This document shows, piece by piece, positions 17,411 to 25,275 of a stretch of 64,000 nt of DNA. The DNA is from JAUMWX01 sp023394215 (lineage in GTDB: Bacteria; Bacillota; Clostridia; Tissierellales; Peptoniphilaceae). Position 1 is the stretch's first letter. Every line of letters starts with the position of its first letter. The notes under the pieces were generated by a model that searched no databases, was not told the origin of the DNA, and saw nothing but the letters and a program-made list of their open reading frames with translations. The translations under genes were made by a program, and so were the position numbers. The DNA lies in assembly GCA_050313995.1 (NCBI GenBank), contig JBNPMM010000001.1. One strand, 5' to 3'.

Positions 17411-17593
17411 TTATTCAGCAACTTCAACTACTGCTTTATTATCATAATAACCGCAGCTTGGACACACTCTGTGTGGTAACTTTGGTTCATGGCAATTAGG
17501 ACAAACAGAAACTGTCGCCTTATTTAATCTATATGATGAAGCTCTTCTTGATGCTGTTTTTGCTTTTGAAGTTTTTCTCTTAGGTACTGCCAT
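17411..17593 (-). CDS. rpmF: Large ribosomal subunit protein bL32, zinc-binding form
   Basis: The 60-residue protein begins MAVPKRKTSKAKTASRRAS and has the CPNC...CPSC zinc ribbon, so it is the zinc-containing (C+) type rather than the Cys-free paralogue made under zinc starvation. AAGGAGGTG precedes the start. rpmF-plsX order is conserved in many bacteria. Its promoter is consensus and is bracketed by two matching palindromes, which suggests specific control. Confidence 0.97.
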   Translation of the reverse strand: MAVPKRKTSKAKTASRRASSYRLNKATVSVCPNCHEPKLPHRVCPSCGYYDNKAVVEVAE

Positions 17594-17614
17594 CTCTACA
17601 CCTCCTTCAATCTT

Positions 17615-17680
17615 CCATAAGAATGGATACTAATTCATAATTAACACTAAGATTATATCCATTCCTATGGTTAATGTCAA
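17615..17680 (-). promoter_or_regulatory. rpmF promoter with paired palindromic boxes
   Basis: On the minus strand TTGACA (17680-17675), a 17-bp spacer and TATAAT (17657-17652) make a consensus promoter. Two palindromes of form CCAT-N4-ATGG occur. One is CCATTCCTATGG (17659-17670) inside the -35/-10 spacer. The other is CCATAAGAATGG (17615-17626) in the early transcribed region. Their flanks extend the match to a 15-bp inverted repeat (14 of 15 positions) with centres 44 bp apart. One arm is not transcribed, so this cannot be an RNA hairpin and looks like a two-site operator. Confidence 0.7.
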
Positions 17681-17694
17681 ATTTTATTGATAAA

Positions 17695-18879
17695 TTATTT
17701 TACTAACTCTTGAGTGTCAAGAGCTATCATAAGTTCTTCGTTTGTCGGTACAACAAATACCTTAACCTTTGAAGACTCTTTGGATATAAGCTTTTCTTCT
17801 CTTGTGTTGTTTGCTTCTTTATCCAATTCAACTCCGAAGTTTTCTAAACCTGCAAGTATATCAGCTCTCATACTTGCAGAATTTTCACCTATACCGCCGG
17901 CAAAGCAGATGGCATCTACATGACCAAGCTCAGCCATATAAGCACCTATATACTTCTTAACTCTTTGAACAAACATATCCAAAGCAAGTTTTGCTCTTTC
18001 GTCTCCCTTTTCCGCAGCTTCTTCCAAATCTCTAAAGTCTGATGATACTCCTGAAACTCCAAGCACTCCTGATTTCTTATTTAATATATTGTTTACTTCT
18101 TCAGTGCTGTAACCCAAATCATCTTGTAAGAACAACACTATAGCAGGATCCAAGTCTCCTGATCTTGTTCCCATAAGTAAACCTTCCAAAGGAGTAAGTC
18201 CCATTGTAGTATCCACTGATTTACCATTTTTAACAGCTGTGATTGATGAACCGTTTCCCAAGTGAACTGTTACCAAATTTAATTCTGAAGAGCTCTTACC
18301 AAGCAATTCACCTGTTCTTCTTGTTACAAATTTATGACTTGTTCCGTGGAAACCGTATCTTCTGATCTTTTGTTCTTCATATAATTCGTATGGTATAGCA
18401 TACATAAAACTCTTTGCAGGCATAGTTGAGTGGAAAGCTGTATCAAATACTGCTACGTTAGGCTTACCCGGTACCAACTTTTCACAAGCTTCTATACCAA
18501 GCAGACCTGCCGGATTATGAAGCGGAGCAAATTTAGTATACTCTCTGATTGCTTGCTTCAAATCTTCTGTAACAACGGTAGAATCAGTTATTTCCCCTCC
18601 GTGTACAACCCTGTGTCCTATTGCATCTACTTCATCTATACTCTTTACCAAGCCGTATTCGCTATTTGTTAGGGCTTCAAAAACTGTTCTTACAGCTTCT
18701 TCATGAGTAGGCATAGGCACTTCAACCTTAGTCTTAACTCCATCTTTTGTTTGAGTTAAAACTGAACCTTCAATACCAATTCTCTCAACAAGACCCTTTC
18801 CTATTACTTCTCTGGTGTCTACATTAAGCAATTGATACTTTAATGAAGAAGACCCACAATTAATTACTAATACTAACAT
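17695..18879 (-). CDS. ackA: Acetate kinase
   Basis: Interconverts acetyl-phosphate and acetate with ATP formation, the main energy-yielding step of acetogenic fermentation. The 394-residue protein begins MLVLVINCGSSSLKYQL (family signature 1). It has FDTAFHSTMP, RYGFHGTSHKFV (signature 2) and HLGNGSSITA. The start at 18879 is chosen because AAGGAG lies 8-9 nt upstream and the family starts here; the upstream in-frame extension is hydrophobic noise. pta is not adjacent in this window. Confidence 0.97.
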   Translation of the reverse strand: MLVLVINCGSSSLKYQLLNVDTREVIGKGLVERIGIEGSVLTQTKDGVKTKVEVPMPTHEEAVRTVFEALTNSEYGLVKSIDEVDAIGHRVVHGGEITDSTVVTEDLKQAIREYTKFAPLHNPAGLLGIEACEKLVPGKPNVAVFDTAFHSTMPAKSFMYAIPYELYEEQKIRRYGFHGTSHKFVTRRTGELLGKSSSELNLVTVHLGNGSSITAVKNGKSVDTTMGLTPLEGLLMGTRSGDLDPAIVLFLQDDLGYSTEEVNNILNKKSGVLGVSGVSSDFRDLEEAAEKGDERAKLALDMFVQRVKKYIGAYMAELGHVDAICFAGGIGENSASMRADILAGLENFGVELDKEANNTREEKLISKESSKVKVFVVPTNEELMIALDTQELVK

Positions 18880-18918
18880 GACATAATCTCCTTTTTTATA
18901 TATAATTAAACTAATGTA

Positions 18919-18948
18919 ATTATAGCAAAGAAAAAAAAAGGATTTCAA
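18919..18948 (-). promoter_or_regulatory. Promoter of ackA
   Basis: TTGAAA (18948-18943), 18-bp spacer, TATAAT (18924-18919) on the minus strand. The -35 box ends 5 bp before the ATG of the divergent tmcAL, so the two genes' control regions overlap. Confidence 0.65.
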
Positions 18949-18952
18949 AAAA

Positions 18953-20128
18953 ATGAATACAATAGCTATTATTTGTGAATATAATCCCCTACATATGGGG
19001 CACATCTATCAAATAAACGAAATAAAAAAATCCTTTCCCCAGTCAAGGATAATAGCTCTTATGAGCGGTTCTTTTGTTCAAAGAGGCACCCCGTCAATTC
19101 TAAACAAATTTGACAAGGCAAAGTTCGCCATAGAAAATGGAATTGACCTTGTCCTTGAACTCCCAACAATAATAAGTCTTCAAAGTGCAGACTTTTTTTC
19201 CCATTACGCCGTTAAAATACTGGATGAATTAAGGGTCGTAAATTATATTTCATTCGGTATAGAAAGTGAATCGGCAAATGATTTTTATAAATTCATAAAA
19301 GAGGAGAAGTCCAAAGCGGATATTATAAACACATATATAAGTAGCTTTATTAAAGAAGGATTTTCCTACAAAAGAGCCTATATAAAAGCTATATCTCAAA
19401 TTTTTTCAGAAGAATATGATTTCTTATCTTTGGCAAATAATACTCTTGCCCTGCAATATATAAAGGCATTAAATAAACTGAAATCAAATATAAAAGTACA
19501 TGCTATAAAAAGAAAAGGCTTAAATTATCATGATTTAAAGCAAGTTGAGGGGCAAAATCCATCCGCATCGGCTATAAGAAATTTGCTTAAAGAAAATAAG
19601 AGCATTAAAAATTTAGTTCCAGAAAATATAGAAAAATATCTTAATAAAAATATTTTATATAGTATTGACGATTATAGTGACATATTTTATTACAATAATA
19701 AGGTTATAAATAAAAATCCTGCTGATATAGCCGGTTTTGAGAACGGCATAGACAATCTCATAAGCAAAAATTTTTCCGGTACACTTAGCCATACCATAGA
19801 AAAATCAGCAAATAAAAGATATTCAAAGGCAAGACTTCAAAGGTTTATACTGAACTATATTTTAGATATAAAAAAAGACCAAGTTAAAAATCTTGATAAA
19901 TTAAACTATATACGCCATCTTGCCTTTAACAATGTAGGTGCAGATATTTTAAGGGATATAAAAAATAATTCATCTATAAATATAATTAACAGTTTAATGA
20001 AAACAGATAATCTTTCCACTTATGACAAGATAATTTTAGAAATCGAAAAATCAGCCTATAGACTTAAAAACTTAAACTATCCTGATTTTCTTAAACTTGA
20101 CTTCATAAATAATCCTTATATTGCCTGA
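18953..20128 (+). CDS. tmcAL: tRNA(Met) cytidine acetate ligase
   Basis: TmcAL (YlbM family) activates acetate with ATP and forms N4-acetylcytidine at the wobble position of elongator tRNA(Met). The 391-residue protein shows the nucleotidyltransferase-like start IAIICEYNPLHMGHIYQI with its HxGH-type site, GSFVQRGTPSI and FDKAKFAIENGIDLVLELP. Start at ATG 18953 with AAGG upstream. It is divergent from ackA, whose product makes acetate. Confidence 0.92.
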   Translation: MNTIAIICEYNPLHMGHIYQINEIKKSFPQSRIIALMSGSFVQRGTPSILNKFDKAKFAIENGIDLVLELPTIISLQSADFFSHYAVKILDELRVVNYISFGIESESANDFYKFIKEEKSKADIINTYISSFIKEGFSYKRAYIKAISQIFSEEYDFLSLANNTLALQYIKALNKLKSNIKVHAIKRKGLNYHDLKQVEGQNPSASAIRNLLKENKSIKNLVPENIEKYLNKNILYSIDDYSDIFYYNNKVINKNPADIAGFENGIDNLISKNFSGTLSHTIEKSANKRYSKARLQRFILNYILDIKKDQVKNLDKLNYIRHLAFNNVGADILRDIKNNSSINIINSLMKTDNLSTYDKIILEIEKSAYRLKNLNYPDFLKLDFINNPYIA

Positions 20129-20256
20129 TTTTTATTTTTGCAAATTTTAGAAGAAAGATTATCCAAAATACTAAGTATTAAAAATTTTAGAAACTTCATT
20201 ATTTTGAGAGGAATATTAAAACAAAACCGGCTTACTTAAGAATATTTAATAACGGC

Positions 20257-20297
20257 AAAATCATCAGCATCCATGTCTTTCGAAGCTGATGATTAAA
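20257..20297. terminator. Bidirectional terminator between tmcAL and the 20301-21140 gene
   Basis: AATCATCAGC (20259-20268) and GCTGATGATT (20285-20294) form a 10-bp perfect stem, flanked by A and T runs on both sides. It can end both converging transcripts. Confidence 0.8.
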
Positions 20298-20300
20298 TTT

Positions 20301-21140
20301 TTATGAAATTATTAATAATATTAATCCTACAATTGCCAAAACCATAAACGGAAGTCCGACCCCTATATAAATTGCTATTTTTTGAAATTTATCCATACTT
20401 TTAAATTGTTCTTTTAGAGGTCTCCTAAACTTTTCTTTTACTGATTTAATATCATCTTCTACCTCTCTATAAAAGCTTTCATCAAAATTTTTCTTAACCC
20501 AATCCTTATTATAATATCTATTATTTTTTTCATAAGAAAATTTCTTTTCAATTATATACGACTTTTCAACAAGATATGATGAACTATAAATAAATCTATC
20601 TAAATATAAAATAAATGCCGATAATGCAAAAGCATAAGATTCCTTCCCTTCCACAAGATAAGCACAATACTTATCTATTCCCTTTATCAATACGTTTGAT
20701 TTAAGGACTTCTCCAACCTGCACATCCCCTTCATATACAGGCAAATGATTAATATAGCCATCTTCAACCATATATACATACAAAGATTTATCTCCTATTT
20801 CAATAACATATCTGTTATCCCAAATATTCCTTTCTTCATAATATATATTTATATCCCTCTGATTAGTTTTAAATACAAGTCTATTAAACTTTTGACTTTT
20901 AGTAATTAAATATTTAAAAGGAATCAACTCTTCTTTAAAATTTTCCGCAAATGGATAAAAGCTATTGCAAACAGATTTTTTCTCAAGATCTTCAATATAT
21001 ATTTTTTGTAATTTATCAATATCAAGCGGTTCAAATATTGATACGAAAGGCAACTTTGCCCTATATACTAAACTAGAATTAAAAAAAATTTCAAACTCAT
21101 TTTTTAATTCATTAACACTTTGAATTATTTCTATTTTCAT
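20301..21140 (-). CDS. Orphan protein with a C-terminal membrane anchor
   Basis: I do not recognise this 279-residue protein. It is rich in aromatic, Lys, Asp and Glu residues, with no signal peptide and no obvious catalytic motif. A single strongly hydrophobic helix closes the protein (about residues 254-279, IAIYIGVGLPFMVLAIVGLI), so it is probably tail-anchored with the bulk in the cytoplasm. A Lys/Arg/Glu-rich stretch (VKEKFRRPLKEQFKSMDKFQK) precedes the anchor. It stands alone between a bidirectional terminator and a decayed region, on the same strand as those remnants. Codon use looks like that of its neighbours. Confidence 0.7.
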   Translation of the reverse strand: MKIEIIQSVNELKNEFEIFFNSSLVYRAKLPFVSIFEPLDIDKLQKIYIEDLEKKSVCNSFYPFAENFKEELIPFKYLITKSQKFNRLVFKTNQRDINIYYEERNIWDNRYVIEIGDKSLYVYMVEDGYINHLPVYEGDVQVGEVLKSNVLIKGIDKYCAYLVEGKESYAFALSAFILYLDRFIYSSSYLVEKSYIIEKKFSYEKNNRYYNKDWVKKNFDESFYREVEDDIKSVKEKFRRPLKEQFKSMDKFQKIAIYIGVGLPFMVLAIVGLILLIIS

Positions 21141-21203
21141 AATTTCACCTATTAAAATATTTTTTACATGAAATAATTAGTTTTACTCTGTAATCTTTTA
21201 TTA

Positions 21204-21347
21204 TCATACTGAAACATCAATATCCGGAGCAATTTGAACATTATAATCCGGATAAGCCTTTTTAACTTCATCATACAAAATATTAAGTCCTCGTTTAGAG
21301 TCTATATCAAAATTCATTACAACGTCAAATATCATATACTTTTTCAT
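21204..21347 (-). pseudogene. Fragment resembling the C-terminal domain of a cation efflux transporter
   Basis: A 47-codon frame reads MKKYMIFDVVMNFDIDSK followed by a helix and AYPDYNVQIAPDIDVSV. The pattern strand, helix, 'yPdYnvqiapDiDvS' resembles the cytoplasmic C-terminal domain of cation diffusion facilitators. No transmembrane part precedes it, there is no ribosome site before the ATG, and an in-frame stop lies just upstream. A remnant is more likely than a functional microprotein. The family assignment is from memory of the motif. Confidence 0.45.
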
Positions 21348-21390
21348 AATTAACTACAAAAAATTTACTTATCGGCTCCTAAAATGCATT

Positions 21391-21744
21391 CTATATCAGG
21401 AAAAATATAGTTATATTACCCCATGAATTATCTGTTTTATATCTCACAATTAAAGAGCCGTAGATTAATATAAATGTTACAACTGCTTCAATAGCAGTTG
21501 TAACATCGTAAGGAAAGATTCCATGTATGAGAATTGCGATTAAAGAACAAATAAACGCCCCAAAATTCAAGCCACTATTAAAATTTTTTATTGCATTAAT
21601 CTTATCGGATAAAACAACATAAAAGAATCCTTCTCCAAATCCCCACACAAGTGCAATAATCAAATAAAGTAAAAAATTAAGAGGAAACGAAGAATCAAAT
21701 CTTTCTGAACATCCCTTTTCATAAGCTCTCCTAATTGCTATACC
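21391..21744 (-). pseudogene. Truncated membrane protein remnant
   Basis: The stop-free frame from 21744 reads through RRAYEKGCSERFDSSFP into hydrophobic helices with WGFGEGFFYVVLSDKIN and ends NSWGNITIFFLI. Homology-like sequence continues upstream of the only possible start (TTG at 21663) to a stop at 21747-21745. That suggests the 5' end is lost; the protein also stops abruptly in a membrane helix. The WGFGEGFFYVV motif is reminiscent of small uncharacterised clostridial membrane proteins. Function unknown; I call it a decayed gene. Confidence 0.5.
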
Positions 21745-21767
21745 TCAATTCCTCAAATTTAATTTAC

Positions 21768-21789
21768 AAAAAGCCGCTCAAAGAGCGGC
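21768..21789 (-). terminator. Terminator of the asp23-coaD operon
   Basis: GCCGCTC and GAGCGGC pair with an AAA/TTT loop (21773-21789), followed by five U residues on the minus strand, just after the stop of the DivIVA-like gene. Confidence 0.9.
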
Positions 21790-21794
21790 CTACA

Positions 21795-22268
21795 TTAAAA
21801 TTTCAATTGTGATCTGTTTTCGTCTATCACTTGTAATAAACCCTTCAATTCATCCTGTGTTTTCACAAGCATGCTATCAACATAAGCTAAGGAATTTGTA
21901 GTAATGGTATTTGCCGTCATCTTAGCTTCAGCCAGGATTTCTTCAGCTTGTCTTTTTGCTTCAAGAGTTATTGCATCTTGGTTTACCATTTCCTTATATC
22001 TTCTGTTTGCTTCCTGATAAGATTTTTCAACCTCTTCCTTAGCTTGATTAATAATTTGGCTTGCTTGATTGTTAGCTTCAGAAAGGATTCTTTCTTTTTC
22101 TTCATTAATCCATCTTGCTTCCTTTATTTCTTCAGGAATCGCTTCCCTAAGTTCATTAATCAATTCATAGGCTTCATCAGGATTGATTGAAACTCTTTTT
22201 GTAAATGGAATATTAGAAGCTTCATCAACTATTTCTTCCAACTCATCAATAATCTTTACTATGTCCAT
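21795..22268 (-). CDS. DivIVA-like coiled-coil protein next to coaD
   Basis: A 157-residue, highly charged, mostly helical protein (ILSEANNQASQIINQAKEEVEKS, AKRQAEEILAEAKMTANTI) of the kind found beside coaD in clostridia and often labelled 'ATPase' or 'DivIVA-like'. The helical repeats resemble the coiled coil of DivIVA/GpsB or ATP synthase subunit b, with no nucleotide-binding site. It follows coaD by one base and ends the operon. A role in cell shape or division is a guess from the coiled coil. Confidence 0.75.
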   Translation of the reverse strand: MDIVKIIDELEEIVDEASNIPFTKRVSINPDEAYELINELREAIPEEIKEARWINEEKERILSEANNQASQIINQAKEEVEKSYQEANRRYKEMVNQDAITLEAKRQAEEILAEAKMTANTITTNSLAYVDSMLVKTQDELKGLLQVIDENRSQLKF

Positions 22269-22269
22269 A

Positions 22270-22755
22270 CTACTTTTCCCCCTTAAATTTTTCTTTTAAT
22301 CTTTTTTCGACACTGTTAGGCACAAAATTTGATATATTCCCACCGTAAGAAGCTATTTCCTTAACAACACTGGAACTTAAAAATGAAACATTCGGTGCTG
22401 CTACCATAAATAAGGTTTCTATTTTTTTTGTTGATATATGTTTATTTAAATGTGCAAGTTGTAACTCAACCTCATAATCGGATACAGCCCTAAGCCCTCT
22501 AACAATAGCATCTACCTGCTCCAAATCGCAAAAATCAACCAAAAGTCCTGAAAATTGCTTTACAACTACATTATCATAATCATACAATAAGTCTTCTAAT
22601 ATTTCAATTCTCTCATCCATAGTAAACAAACCGTTTTTTTGACTGTTCACCAATACAGCAACTACAACCTCATCAAAACAAGCAGCCGATCTTGCAATAA
22701 TGTCCAAATGTCCATTAGTAATAGGATCAAAACTACCCGGATATACTACCTTCAT
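22270..22755 (-). CDS. coaD: Pantetheine-phosphate adenylyltransferase
   Basis: Penultimate step of coenzyme A synthesis: 4'-phosphopantetheine + ATP to dephospho-CoA. The 161-residue protein begins MKVVYPGSFDPITNGHLDII with the TxGH nucleotidyltransferase motif; IVRGLRAVSDYEVELQLAHLN and FLSSSVVKEIASYGG are standard. The start lies inside the rsmD 3' end (23-bp overlap), so the two are coupled. Confidence 0.97.
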   Translation of the reverse strand: MKVVYPGSFDPITNGHLDIIARSAACFDEVVVAVLVNSQKNGLFTMDERIEILEDLLYDYDNVVVKQFSGLLVDFCDLEQVDAIVRGLRAVSDYEVELQLAHLNKHISTKKIETLFMVAAPNVSFLSSSVVKEIASYGGNISNFVPNSVEKRLKEKFKGEK

Positions 22756-23296
22756 CTTCTTTCCCCTTGTACATTTTTATATACTTGTTTCCATAGCTTC
22801 TACTGAAAACTAAATGTATTTTATCATATTTTTCAGAAAAATTGTCATCTCTATCCATCTCACATATAAAAATGGCATTTGAAAAATATGGATTATCTAT
22901 CATAAGCTCTAAGGCAAGCTCATAAAAATTACTTTTATAAGGCGGATCCAAATAAACATAGTCTATATTTTCTCTTATAAGAGAAATATTTCTTCTAAAA
23001 TCGCCTTGATAGACTTTAGCCTTATCTACAAATCCGCAGTCTTTTATATTTCTATCCAACAAACTGATATTATCCCTGTTCAACTCGGAAAAAAATACTC
23101 TTTTTGCCCCCCTGCTTATAAATTCCAAACCTATGGAACCGGTGCAGGCAAACAAATCCAATGCCGTAAAATTATCCCTCATAGGGTATAAAACATTGAA
23201 AATCGCTTCCTTAACCCTATCCTCTGTGGGCCTTGAATCTTTATTTTTAGGTGATAATAATTTTTTTCCTCTCCTTATACCGGAAATTATCCTCAT
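22733..23296 (-). CDS. rsmD: 16S rRNA (guanine966-N2)-methyltransferase
   Basis: Methylates G966 of 16S rRNA with SAM. The 187-residue protein starts MRIISGIRRGKKL and shows the SAM motif LDLFACTGSIGLEFISRGA near residue 45 and the catalytic DPPY (VYLDPPYKSNFYEL) near 120. It lies 8 nt after recG and overlaps coaD, the conserved recG-rsmD-coaD order. Confidence 0.95.
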   Translation of the reverse strand: MRIISGIRRGKKLLSPKNKDSRPTEDRVKEAIFNVLYPMRDNFTALDLFACTGSIGLEFISRGAKRVFFSELNRDNISLLDRNIKDCGFVDKAKVYQGDFRRNISLIRENIDYVYLDPPYKSNFYELALELMIDNPYFSNAIFICEMDRDDNFSEKYDKIHLVFSRSYGNKYIKMYKGKEDEGSISG

Positions 23297-23304
23297 ACCA
23301 GCTC

Positions 23305-25275
23305 CTAATTAAGTATTATTTCATCAAATTTCTTCATAGCTACATCTATCTTTTCTCTAAGTTTATGATCCATACCTTTTGCTATAACATCTTCCACCAT
23401 CATATCAACCCTCTCAAGGATTTCTTTAGGTAAAATCAAACTATCTTCTTCCATAAAACCTGATTGATCCGGTCCGTATATTTTACCTGAGCCCCTAAGT
23501 TCCAAATCCTTGGCAGCTATTTCAAAACCGTTTCTGTTATTTACTATAAAAGAAAGTTTTTCATTATCAGCTTCTCTTCCGACAAAAAAGCAATATGACT
23601 TATATGGGCCTCTTCCAACCCTGCCTCTTAACTGATGAAGTTGAGACAGACCAAATTGCCAAGCATCATAGATTATAATAGTATTGGCATTTTTCACATC
23701 AATCCCTACCTCAACTATGGATGTCGCTATTAAAATATCTATTTTCTTTTCTAAAAACAGGGTTTGCTTTTTTACCTTTTCTTCCCAAGTCATTTTTCCG
23801 TGTAAAATGTCAATATTAACATCCTTCAAATATTTTTTTAACCTTGGATAAAGTCTTTCAACAGACTCAAGTTGGTCATCTTCTTCAACCCTCGATGCTA
23901 TTATATATACCTGCCTGCCATCCTCAACCTGCTTGTGGGCAAAATCAATAAATTTCTTTTCCTGATTTAATGAAACTAAATATGAAACTATCTCCTGCCT
24001 GCCTTCAGGCAAACCCTCTATATAAGAAACTCCCAAATCCTTATAAGCAAGAAGGGCCATAGTCCTGGGTATGGGTGTTGCCGATAGAAGCAATATATCG
24101 GGGCTTAAGCCCTTGTCTGATAATTTTTTTCTTTGGATAACCCCGAATCTTTGCTGCTCATCCAAAATGACAAGCCCAAGATTTTTGAACTCTAACTTAT
24201 CTTGAAACAAACTGTGGGTGCCGAACAAAATGTCAATCCTTCCGGTCTTACTGTCATCATAAATACAAGCCCTATCTTTGGAACTTGTGGAGCCCAGAAG
24301 CAAATTTACTGAAAGTCCCAAATCTTCAAGCAAATTTTTAAAATTTTTGTAATGCTGTATTGCAAGGATTTCTGTCGGTGCCATAAAGGCAACCTGATAA
24401 GCATTTTTTACAGCTATAAAAGCGCTTAAAATAGCAAGTACGGTTTTTCCTGAACCCACGTCTCCTATAAGAATCCTATTCATACGACTATTTGCAGCCA
24501 TATCACTCTTTATCTCTTCAAGTGCCGACTTTTGGGAATCCGTTAATTTAAATGGAAGCTTATCAAGCAATATTTTATCATAATCTTGATTTTTAAAACT
24601 TATGTATTCCTGATTTATTTTAGACCTGTATTGATAATTAAGCAACCTGTCCAAAAATAGATTTCTTGCAGCCAAACTTATTTTAGCTTTTATCAATGAA
24701 GCATAAGAATCCGGTAAATGAATATTTTTATAGAGATTATCCCTATCAAAAAAATTATAGGATGAAAAATCAAAATAATCATCCAAGTATTCCTTATCCA
24801 AAGCCTGCTTAAGATAAGAATGATAATCCTTCTGACTTATCCCCTTCTTAAGAGAATAGATGGGATAAATCCCACCTATAGAATCATCTCTTAAATTTGT
24901 AAATTTAGGATTTAAAAGGGCCTTATTTTTGGCTGAATATTGTCCAAAAAACTTATAGCTTTCACCCTCCTGTAAATTCCTTGACGAAAACCTGTCATTA
25001 TACCAAATAAGATTTATATCATCTATCCCGTCACCGGCCTTCACACGAGAAACTGTCTTGGATTTTCCATAAAAATAAGTCCGTGAAATCTTTATAACCT
25101 TAAGCTCCATAAAATACTTCATACCATCAACACATTGACTTATATAAGCCTTGTTTGATCTGTCCTCATACCTTACAGGCAGCCTTTCTATCAAATCGCC
25201 TATGCTATAAATATCTTGGCTGTTCAATATTTCTTTTTTCTTTTCCCCAAGTCCTTTTAAATCTGTTAGTTTCAT
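23305..25275 (-). CDS. recG: ATP-dependent DNA helicase RecG
   Basis: Reverses stalled replication forks and remodels branched DNA. The 656-residue protein has the N-terminal wedge (OB-fold) domain (TYFYGKSKTVSRVKAGDG), Walker A GDVGSGKT near residue 270 and motif VI QLRGRVGRG. Walker B/motif II reads LDEQQRFG, where many RecG proteins have DEQHRFG. C-terminal TRG-type residues follow. The start shares one base with the stop of fakA (TAATG). Confidence 0.97.
   Translation of the reverse strand: MKLTDLKGLGEKKKEILNSQDIYSIGDLIERLPVRYEDRSNKAYISQCVDGMKYFMELKVIKISRTYFYGKSKTVSRVKAGDGIDDINLIWYNDRFSSRNLQEGESYKFFGQYSAKNKALLNPKFTNLRDDSIGGIYPIYSLKKGISQKDYHSYLKQALDKEYLDDYFDFSSYNFFDRDNLYKNIHLPDSYASLIKAKISLAARNLFLDRLLNYQYRSKINQEYISFKNQDYDKILLDKLPFKLTDSQKSALEEIKSDMAANSRMNRILIGDVGSGKTVLAILSAFIAVKNAYQVAFMAPTEILAIQHYKNFKNLLEDLGLSVNLLLGSTSSKDRACIYDDSKTGRIDILFGTHSLFQDKLEFKNLGLVILDEQQRFGVIQRKKLSDKGLSPDILLLSATPIPRTMALLAYKDLGVSYIEGLPEGRQEIVSYLVSLNQEKKFIDFAHKQVEDGRQVYIIASRVEEDDQLESVERLYPRLKKYLKDVNIDILHGKMTWEEKVKKQTLFLEKKIDILIATSIVEVGIDVKNANTIIIYDAWQFGLSQLHQLRGRVGRGPYKSYCFFVGREADNEKLSFIVNNRNGFEIAAKDLELRGSGKIYGPDQSGFMEEDSLILPKEILERVDMMVEDVIAKGMDHKLREKIDVAMKKFDEIILN

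Noticed and set aside
17640..17657. Possible FapR operator near rpmF
   Set aside because: A TTAGT-like stretch is present, but the palindrome does not match the FapR consensus TTAGTACCTRGTACTAA; the CCAT-N4-ATGG boxes are the stronger signal.
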